Shown: positions 56,383-64,000 of the stretch, piece by piece | Layout of the letters: each line of letters starts with the position of its first letter | Position numbering within the stretch: the first letter of the stretch is position 1 | DNA from: Proales similis | Taxonomy: Eukaryota; Rotifera; Eurotatoria; Ploima; Proalidae | Assembly: GCA_019059635.1 (NCBI GenBank) | Contig: JAGVRJ010000001.1 | Span: forward strand, 2,914,001-2,978,000 | Direction: 5' to 3' | Length of the DNA: 64,000 bases | Notes under the pieces: model-generated | What the model was told of the DNA's origin: nothing | Databases searched by the model: none | What the model saw: only the letters and a program-made list of their open reading frames with translations | Translations under genes and position numbers: made by a program

Positions 56383-58121
56383 TTAGATTGAACCAAAGTA
56401 ATCATGCGCCAATCGAACTGCATCGGGTCCAATATTAAATAGCGGAAATGTCTTGTTCTGATTGAGCCATTTTTAAAATTGGTCAACTTTGAAGATTAAG
56501 AGTCGCGTTGGACATGTAATTACCAGAAGCGCCTCGTCTGAAGGTGTGATGTTGACTATTCTTTCGGAAAAGTATTGGGACACTGAGAGACCAGACAGAC
56601 CGTAGCAGAGGTGGTAAAAATCTCGATTCCTTTGAGTCAAATAATTCAAGTGAAGAGTCAAAAAAAGACGGACATTTAAGCACTCACTTGCCGGGTTTAT
56701 CAATCACGCCTCCGTTCAATAGTTGACAGCAAATTAGGATGTATTCTTGGAGGCGTTCTAATTGAGATTCGATTTAGCTCTAGACTGATAAAAATCGGCA
56801 TTGTCGCCTTACTGGCATCGAATAGCCAAGCTTCGCTCTGATTGAGAAACTCGTGCTCCTTGGCCAAGATGGAGTGAATTATGGGAAACATGCCGCCTTG
56901 CCAAAATGAATAGCAGCAGTCAACGAGCTTGTTTGATCTTCCTTGAAACCCGCCCTCGAAGGTCATTTGCTTGTTGACGAGCCAATACTTTGCCGGTCAA
57001 TTCTTAGAAAGACTCGGCCAAGTCGAGTAAATCAAAAGTTACCAGCAAAGCGTCAACATCGATCAAATGCTCCCGTCCGAGCAGTTTGATGGCAGCAAGA
57101 CCACAAAACGAGTATCCACCATGAGCCTCATTGAATGGAGTTGCTCCGAACCCTCCCTCGTAAGTCTGACAGCTTTCAAAAAGTCGATTTCGCTCCGAGC
57201 CGGTTTGAATGTGTATTTGGCGTCAAGTTACCTTGCAACGTATTCAGCTACTCCTTCGAACAGACTCGGATCGAGACTCTCCAAATTGCACAATTTGGCC
57301 ACCGAGATTGCGCAGTATATGCCCCTGTAATCCAAACTCACAGAACCTGTTGCTGGTGTTAAAAAGGAACCCAAACTTGCCTTAGATCTTCCTCTCCGTC
57401 CTCGTGCATTCTGAACGCGCCGGATGGCAGTTTAAGTCGCTTGAGCCAGTCGACTAGTTGTTGCCGCTTTATGACTGCCAATGCTTCCTTTTTCTCGAGC
57501 GTGCAAAGTGCATTCACAGCCGCATAAGTGGTGGCCAAGTGCGCAATCTGGCCTGGACCACCTCCGAATCCACCACGTTCTGACTGACACGTGTCGAGGA
57601 ATGCGACAGCGCTTCAAACGTTCAACACATTTCAGCTTAGCCGCCAAGTATTTCAACAAATGCTAAAACTGCTCACCTGGCGACCAGATCTCGGCTGATT
57701 TTGGCATCAAGCAAATAGAGCGAGTGCAGAATCCAGTAGCATATCCAGGGCTTGCTGGCATCTAAGCACTTTAAATGAGTTGTGAATTGACGGTCGGTGA
57801 CAGTTCAGAATTGATTTAGCCGACCTCGAATGCAGACGGAAGATTCCTGAGACCCTTGAGTGCGAATCGAATGTGCTGATCACGATAGAGCATCGGCAAA
57901 CTGACTTGGATTGAAGCTTTCATTGAACTCGAGTCGACAGTTGCTTTAAATTACTCTGGATCCGACTGAACTGAGTCGAGGAAACGCTGATAGGCGTCTT
58001 TGACCAGATTCTCGGTGGCGACCTGCTCTCGATTGGAATGAGAGGCCGGCTCTAGATGGGTCATGAGCTGGAAAAAGCCTTCGCTCATACAGGCCAATTC
58101 GTTCGGTGAGCTTGTCGTCAT
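56383..58121 (-). CDS. FNTB: Protein farnesyltransferase subunit beta
   Basis: Catalytic beta subunit that attaches farnesyl to CaaX proteins. About seven short-intron exons. The start is MTTSSPNELACMSEGFFQLM. Then RFALKGLRNLPSAFEVLDAS, KPWICYWILHSLYLLDAKI, RGGFGGGPGQIAHLATTYAA, LKLPSGAFRMHEDGEEDLRG, GGYSFCGLAALLLLGRE. Zinc ligands: Asp and Cys in LVDCCYSFWQ and His in FYHLCYGLSG. The last intron removes an in-frame stop; the final exon ends FPLFNIGPDAVRLAHDYF, like the human NIGPDKV end. The C-terminal tail after this is short compared with mammals. The alpha subunit is not in the window. Confidence 0.93.
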
Positions 58122-58314
58122 GGTAAAATTTTTTTTTGCTCGCGAGCAGCCTTCTCTATTGCATTTATATCCCATACGACGGAGCGAATGAATGAATTGA
58201 AATTTCGCTGTCACGTGTTCATCAAATATTTCCCTCCCCTTTGGCTATCACATCATCTCGATTAGAAATCGAATGGGCTTTTTAGCTTAAGGTGGCATAT
58301 GCGAATAGACAGAG

Positions 58315-59577
58315 ATGACCAAGCACTCGGCCGAATGCTTATTGGCAGCTGTCCGGCAAAAAGACTGCGACCAAGTAAAGCAGCTTCTGGTCCACACATC
58401 GCTGGCCAGCTCAGACTGGGTAAGCGTAGATCAACAAATTTCGAATCGAATTCGACTAAGGCCAACCTCACAGGCAGGACATACGGCACTTCACGAGGCC
58501 GTTCTTACCTCACAGGTCGACATGGTTCTGTTTCTGATTAGAAGCGGAGCGAATGTGAACCAACCAAGCAAATTTAACAAGACACCGCTTCACTTTGCGT
58601 GTCAAATGGGTCACGTTGAAATCTGCTCGATTCTGCTCGACAATGATGCCCGATGGCAGGAGAAGGACATGCTCGGAATGACTTGCCTGCATTGGTAGTT
58701 GCAATAGACTTTTGCTTGGATATTCATACTCACTACCCGCAGGGCTTCAGAAAAAGGACACTCGGCCATCTTCAGTCTATTCAAACGCTTCACTTGTGTT
58801 GACTATGGCATAGAGGACTATTTCGGTCGAACTTGTGAATCGATCGCTCAGGCCAGAGGTCACGAGCAGATTCTACATATTCTGAGAGGAGCTGATTGTA
58901 AACAGCCGAGTGGCGGTTCATGTTTGATCGATTTGCTAGCAGCCGGATCAGATCAGCTGCTAGACACGAGCATCGGTTCTGAGCTGCGCATAAATGAAAC
59001 GGACCTTGATCGCCTCCTAAGCACAGCTGAGCACGTGAAACGCTCGAGTGTGGTGCAAAAATTCGACAGCGATCATGAGGATGATGTTGATGAGCTAGAA
59101 CAACATGAGACAGATAATGAAAGCAGAAAAAAGACCAGACTGAGCTATTCGCCTCTAAACGATATTGAGTCTACTTTGGACTGGATTCTTAGCCAAGCCA
59201 ACTCCTTGAGCGATCCGTTTGAAGACCGCAATATTTCACTCACAGGTAATCCTATTCTTCACATTCAAAGGTCAATTTGCTTTCGGCAAGTTTTTCGCAG
59301 AAGCCGGAGCCCTGGCGCTCTCGTATTCAAATCGCTATGACTCGAGCATCCATGACCAGGTGATTATCATCTCTAATCCAAGCCTGTTCTGTTGTGGCTA
59401 ATTTCAATCGCCAAATAGCAAATTTTCATGCGAATGCTTCGCGAAATGGAAGAAAACGAGCCAAGTTCGTCCGGTGAGCAGACCAATCAGCTCGGGGGCT
59501 TGTTTGAGAGCATAAGCTTAGAAACATCGTTTAGCTCTGAGCTGCCAGAGCTTGACGATCAGTTCAAATTTGAATAA
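58315..59577 (+). CDS. GABP-beta-like ankyrin-repeat transcription cofactor
   Basis: A 358 aa protein from five exons (58315-58419, 58474-58694, 58743-59245, 59271-59359, 59419-59577). GABP-beta pairs with the ETS protein GABP-alpha to activate nuclear-encoded mitochondrial and housekeeping genes. Ankyrin repeats at about residues 6-165: GHTALHEAVLTSQVDMVLFL, KTPLHFACQMGHVEICSILL, EKDMLGMTCLHWASEKGHS. The last matches the GABP-beta repeat KDMLKMTALHWATEHNH. The C-terminal half is acidic and Ser-rich and ends ELPELDDQFKFE. It lacks an obvious leucine-zipper tail. One intron (59246-59270) is only 25 nt. Confidence 0.8.
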
Positions 59578-59693
59578 TTTGCACCTTTTTCCTTTCTTAC
59601 GATTTGCGCGTGATTAGTTTTTGAATTTCGATTTATTAAAAGTTGAAGATGAGCAGCCAATTCATATTTGCATGCATCTCTAAGAGACAACAA

Positions 59694-59764
59694 GCACTGG
59701 TGGTTCAGTGGTAGAATGCTCGCCTGCCACGCGGGCGGCCCGGGTTCGATTCCCGGCCAGTGCA
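59694..59764 (+). tRNA. tRNA-Gly (anticodon GCC)
   Basis: A 71-nt cloverleaf. Acceptor GCACTGG pairs with CCAGTGC plus discriminator A. The D-arm is TGGTTCAGTGGTAGA, the anticodon GCC is at 59726-59728, and the T-arm is GGTTCGATTCC. It is followed at once by TTTTTT, a Pol III terminator. The A and B boxes are intact, and no intron is present. Confidence 0.98.
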
Positions 59765-59770
59765 TTTTTT
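59765..59770 (+). terminator. RNA polymerase III terminator of tRNA-Gly
   Basis: A run of six T directly after the tRNA 3' end. Confidence 0.9.
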
Positions 59771-59957
59771 GTCTCTAACACTTTTCTTCACTCCCTCTCA
59801 TTCAAGTCAGATTTCATTTTTCTCAACGCTTCGCCTAGTTCCCTTTGCCTGTGTTCAGGAGGTGAAAAGATTCTTTCGAGCGATAGATTTCAGCACAATT
59901 TATTGTGTTTCATAAGAAAGTCAAGCAACGTCCAAACAAGAGCGAGAATGAGTGAGA

Positions 59958-61224
59958 TCATGTGTTGACAGGCACTTCGTAAATGTTTATCGAGCGATCT
60001 TCTGAGACACTGCAAATATTGGTGGCTGCCGGATTGAATCGGACACCCCACACCTTTTTTTATTCGTTTTTGAACAAGAAAATAGCCAAAGTGAATTTGG
60101 TTTAGTGCCTACCTGGTCTTGATGTTCGTAGAATGTGTGAACACACTTGAGCTTCTCCCTCTCCCAGACTTTAACAGTTTTGTCCGACGAACTGGAGACA
60201 AAGTGCTGATTGTCAGGCGAGAACGAAACACTCAGCACCCAAGAGCCATGGCCGCTGAGTGTTCCGCTGATTTTGGCATTTTGAACGTCGAATACTTTAA
60301 TGTAATGATCGTCGGACGCTGTGCACAAGATTTGAGAGTCGGGCGAGAAGGTCAGCGAACGAATCGGCATCGCATGGCCCTCGAAAGTGTGGAAGAGCTT
60401 GCCGGCCTGGATGTCAAATATGTTGACGAATCCATCAATTGAACCGCAGGCCAAATACTTTCCGTCCGGGCTCTGGATTTCGATGAGCTCTGAATTTAAA
60501 TAAGCAAAACTGGCATTCGTCTACTCACATAGGCGAGGCTCATTGTGAATTTTCCTTTCGTGTCCACAAAGTAGTTTGTCTCTTTTTTGCCGCTCTCCAT
60601 ATTGAACACGTTGACCTTTCCTGTGTAGCTACCTGAAGCAACGTTCTTTCCGTCGGGCGAGAAGGAAATGGTCCATGCGTCGGCTTTAAGGGCTCAGATG
60701 GTTGAATGTATTTTTTGCTGTAGTCGACAAGTGCCTACCTGGCGATGCGTCAATCAGTTTGATCTGCTTGCCAGATTCGGTGTCCCAAAGTCTAATCATT
60801 GCGTCCAACGAGCTCGAGCCGATAAGTGAATAGTTAAGGAAATAGATTAACCGGCGCTGAGAAGGGCGCGCTGAGAAAAGTAGGGCAAAAAAAGGATATT
60901 TGATCCGTTGGGGCTTAGGTCGACCGAAACTACTCCTAGTTGATGGCCCTCGCAAGTGTGCTTCGGCTCCAAGCTTTCTTTCTGCCAGCTCCATATTTTG
61001 ACCTTGTCGTCGACCGAGCCAGTGACCAGCACTTCGGTGTTTTCTTGTTCTTGCTTGCCCCATGCGCAGCACCAAATGCCCTCCTCGTGCGCCTGTTCTT
61101 GTCGAAATTTTCGAGTGAACTGCAAAATCAAGGGTCGATTACAGAGCCGAGCGTTAAGAAAGTTCAAAAAGCTCTTGCCATTGTCTAAATGTAGAGCGGC
61201 GCTGACTGATCGAACATGCGTCAT
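59958..61224 (-). CDS. WDR61: WDR61/SKI8 WD40 protein
   Basis: A seven-bladed WD40 protein shared by the PAF1 complex and the SKI RNA-decay complex. It matches human WDR61 in order: [129 protein letters not shown] end NIYEVPVNT. Five or more exons. The join SPNGS-IIGSSS needs an intron with AT-AC ends (60826-60899). The N-terminus is unsure: an AG acceptor before FTRKFRQ (about 61118) suggests a separate short first exon, and I give the in-frame ATG at 61224. Confidence 0.92.
60826..60899 (-). other. Probable U12-type AT-AC intron in WDR61
   Basis: Read on the minus strand, the intron starts ATATCCTTT and ends AC. It contains TTCCTTAAC (60833-60841) eight or nine bases before the 3' end. These are the consensus 5' splice site and branch point of minor-spliceosome introns. 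Removing its 74 bases restores the WD40 reading frame exactly; no GT-AG alternative does. Confidence 0.85.
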
Positions 61225-61764
61225 TGAGTAAGAGAAAAAAAAAGTTCATTTCGACTCATTCTATCAAGTTGGCATGGTCACAGCGCACCATAGTCACATG
61301 GCTACTGGTCGACAAGCGCTTCAAAGTATTGCATTGCAACAAAAAACAAAGACTGTTCATTACGATTGTTTATTTTTTGTTTGTTTGCTTTTTGTAAAGT
61401 TGTGCATTCTTTTGTTTTGAAGTGAAGCTTTTGTGAATAGAATAAAATCAAATTCTACATGTTAAAGTTAAAAACGAAGCCTTTTTGTGTAATAGATTTG
61501 AATCGAGCAGAAAGTGTGCAGCAAACGATCATCAGACAATAATGAGAATATAAATCGCAACCAAGAGAGGGGAAGGAAAAACGGTTGCCGACTCTGTTCT
61601 GGCATTAATTAGACGGCCGCGAGACCGAGTCGCCATTCAAATATATATAGAGCTCGTCCATCGTTTTTTTTTGCCGTTCTGCGCTCGTTTTGCTTTTGTT
61701 TGCTTGTTTTGCGATCAAAGAGTTGAATGATAGTTACAATTGACGGCGAATTAGATCGCCAGTA
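61225..61764. other. Intergenic region WDR61 / MTA
   Basis: WDR61 5' flank and MTA 3' UTR, AT-rich. It has T-rich runs that read as poly(A)-type AATAAA on one strand near 61440. No gene. Confidence 0.45.
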
Positions 61765-64000
61765 TTAAGCAGTGGCCGCAGACAGCTGGCCGTTCTTAGC
61801 TTCGTCATTCGTTCGATTTGTCTCTTTTCCGTTCAATTCGACGCCGTTCGGCTTCTTCACTTTCACCGATTGAATCATTTTGCGCACAAACTTTTCGCTC
61901 TCCGCATATGCTGCCTCATGCTTGGCGTCCAGCTTTTTAAACGGATTTCTGGCCAACCTTTGCAGCTTCCTGGACTCGAGGTCACGTCGTAGTTTCCTAG
62001 AAAAGTGAAACTTTAACTTGGCCCGTCATTTACACCTGATCTGTTCTCCGACTTACTTGATTTGCTCGGACAGCTTGTAGAACAGGTCCTCTCTTTGATT
62101 GGTCAAATTACAAGATTGCGTTGGCTTGATGATGTATTTGGTGACCGGCTTGTCGCTTTTCATGCCGTTCATTTTCATGCCCGCATCGTTTAGCTGCGGC
62201 CGTTTGGCTGAGTTGAGCGGCTCGCCGTTGTCTGATTGCCCACTCTGCTCATGGGCTCGCTTTCTGTTCTGTGACATGAGATTTAGGTGAAATTTGTTTA
62301 TTTGCTCGGCGCTCGGTCTGGGAAAGCGAATGCTCTCGGGCTTGAAGTGTGCCTCCACTGGCCTGCCCTGTTCAAAGTATTTCAGGTATTCGGGCTTGTC
62401 GTCGTTGTGATCAATGACAAGCTGCTCTTCGTCTTCGTCGTCATCGTCGTCGTGTTGGCCGCCGTTGCAGCTCTTGCCGTTCAATTGCCGCCTCTGCTTT
62501 CTACCGATGCGGTCAATCAGCTGAACCGAGAGGGGTCGCTTAACAAATTTCAGTTTGGTTCTGGACTCGACTAGCTCGGCGATGTTGCGCGTCTCCTTTT
62601 TCCACTCTTTATTCAACTCGGCCAGTTCGACAAGTCTGAAGGGCTTCTTGGCCAGACGCCGCAACCGCACCGTGTTCGGACAGACTAGACGCGCGGCGCG
62701 ACTCATTGGCGTCGTGTTCAAATAGAAGCCGGTGCGATTGCGAATCGCAGCCGGCGTTCGCATGTTTCCTTGATTGGGAGGCACAGTGACCTTGGGAAAG
62801 TAGCCATGCGCCACTCCGCAGTGCTTGATCAGCAGCTGCTTGGATTTGAATTCACGAGCGCAGCCATTTACTGAACACCGATGCACTTGATTTTTCATTT
62901 GGTTGAGGCGCTCTTGTTTGGCGTTGGCATATTTAAATGCAGCATAGCGTTTCCAGTAGTTCCAGCAGTCGCTGCACAGACGCGCCTGGTGCACAAGCAC
63001 GCCGCCGTTCGGCTGCTGAGTGGAAAGGAGCTGGCCGGCCGCCGCGGTCAACACGCTCGGGTTGGTGTTGTTGCTCATAATCAACTGCACCAGCTGGGGT
63101 GGACTGTGAACGTACCATTGGTTGGTAGACGTATTCGGTATGCCGCATGACTCGCACGACGTCTTGAGCTGAATACCGTACTGATTGAACATTTGTACGT
63201 GATTTGACTTTATCATGCCCGACTGGTTGGGCTTCGGCTGGTTGGGTATGTAGACTTGCTTCAGCTTCGAATCTTGCTCGGGTATTTTCATTTTCTTCTG
63301 CTGCACATAACGATCGGTGGTCTTCCACTGATAATAATATTCGATTAAGCTCTTCATGGATTTCCACGGCAAAAAGTCACGTCTGATGTCCACAAACTCT
63401 TTGCCGTACTTTTCAAGGCCGTCCTCGAACAGGTTCGCCTCAGCCGGCGACCAGTCCTCGATCTCGTCCTTGCACAGCACTGGTCCCGAGCCTGTGATCA
63501 GAGCGAGCAGAGCACGGCCAATGTCGTAGTCGTTCTCATGCAGGTTGTTCATCGCATGGAACAGGGTCACCTCCCGGGAGGCAGTGGCCGCGCTAAGCGG
63601 AAGACTGGGCTGCTTGTAGGCGTTGTTGCAGTCCAGCGCTCGGGCATAGGTGCCCACCGCTTTGGCGACCGTCAAATACTTGTCGATCTCGGCGTCGGTC
63701 AATTTGTTTTGACCATTGAACAGGGGCAGCCACAACAAGGTCTCGGGCTCTTCCTGGGCGCTCAGTGGCGTCTCGTCTTTTTGAGAGTTCTGAAGATGAG
63801 AGCGCAGCACTCTTCCTTGGTTCTTATCCTCCGACTCGCTCATCTCGTCCGAAGTGGAGCCGTTTGTATGAGCTTTTATGGGCGGCACGTCCGCCTGGAA
63901 ACGAGTGCCCACCCGAATCTCGCCTTTGTCGGCGACCAGACTACGCTGGAACGGATCGTAGGTCAAATGGTAGTAAAAAGCGTCGTCTGCTCGGATGTAA
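61765..64000 (-). CDS. MTA: MTA-family NuRD corepressor, partial (5' end beyond window)
   Basis: Metastasis-associated protein, the subunit that docks HDAC1/2 in the NuRD complex. Two exons in view: 62057 to the window end, and 61765-61996. It starts inside the BAH domain end (FYYHLTYDPFQRSLVADKGE, IRVGTRFQADVP). ELM2 follows, with LTDAEIDKYLTVAKAVGTYA then RALDC. SANT has DWSPAEANLFEDGLEKYGKE, DFLPWKSMKSLIEYYYQWKT then TDRYVQQ. The GATA-type finger is CESC...LCSDCWNYWKRY. Unusual: the loop between its cysteine pairs is about 57 residues against about 26 in human MTA1. A C2H2-like motif (CSVNGC...HCGVAH) follows. The helical C-terminal part and KRP-type basic motif (SAKRPQL) are present. Confidence 0.93.

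Overview
This window is nuclear DNA from a small, compact animal genome. Coding regions use eukaryotic spliced exons with canonical GT/AG junctions. Most introns are about 50-65 bp, and some appear as short as 25-34 bp. About twenty protein genes lie in 64 kb. Gene content is animal: a DEG/ENaC channel, a TGF-beta ligand, a Cas-family adaptor, a WIP/verprolin, an MTA corepressor, a copper monooxygenase and a synaptotagmin-like protein. EFCAB2/DRC8 and TOGARAM/crescerin imply cilia or flagella, and an AT-AC (U12-type) intron implies a working minor spliceosome. I cannot name the phylum from sequence alone; nothing suggests bacterial or organellar DNA.

Layout. 0-7 kb: a WIP/verprolin locus (+) with a possible alternative middle exon. 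7-12.2 kb: BRI3-like, alpha-1,3-fucosyltransferase and Cas-family genes (all -). 12.2-18.5 kb: a 6.3 kb gene-free stretch upstream of the Cas gene. 18.5-28.8 kb: a dense run of minus-strand genes: EMC10, an L-galactose dehydrogenase-type aldo-keto reductase, RBBP5, a two-DOMON copper monooxygenase, a lipocalin and SNAPC1. 29.3-32.3 kb: THOC5 (+), head-to-head with SNAPC1. 32.5-34.7 kb: a small orphan gene and a DEG/ENaC channel (-), both with TATA boxes. 35.4-44.4 kb: plus-strand eIF2-gamma, synaptotagmin-like, TGF-beta ligand, uridine kinase and SEC11. 44.9-51.2 kb: TOGARAM (-), divergent from EFCAB2/DRC8 (+, 53.4 kb), with RFX-type X-boxes between them. 54.3-58.1 kb: PRPF3 and FNTB (-). 58.3-59.6 kb: GABP-beta-like (+). 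59.7 kb: tRNA-Gly(GCC). 60-61.2 kb: WDR61/SKI8 (-). 61.8 kb to the end: MTA (-), cut by the window edge.

Many genes serve gene expression (RBBP5, MTA, SNAPC1, THOC5, PRPF3, WDR61, eIF2-gamma, GABP-beta). A second group serves the secretory pathway (EMC10, SEC11, fucosyltransferase). Two neighbours are ciliary. The most interesting points are: the AT-AC intron in WDR61; X-box motifs between the two ciliary genes; a TGF-beta ligand with almost no prodomain and without the inter-chain cysteine; tandem DOMON domains plus two consecutive microexons in the copper monooxygenase; recurrent 25-nt introns; and an enlarged GATA-finger loop in MTA. No obvious transposon, CRISPR array or viral insertion was seen.
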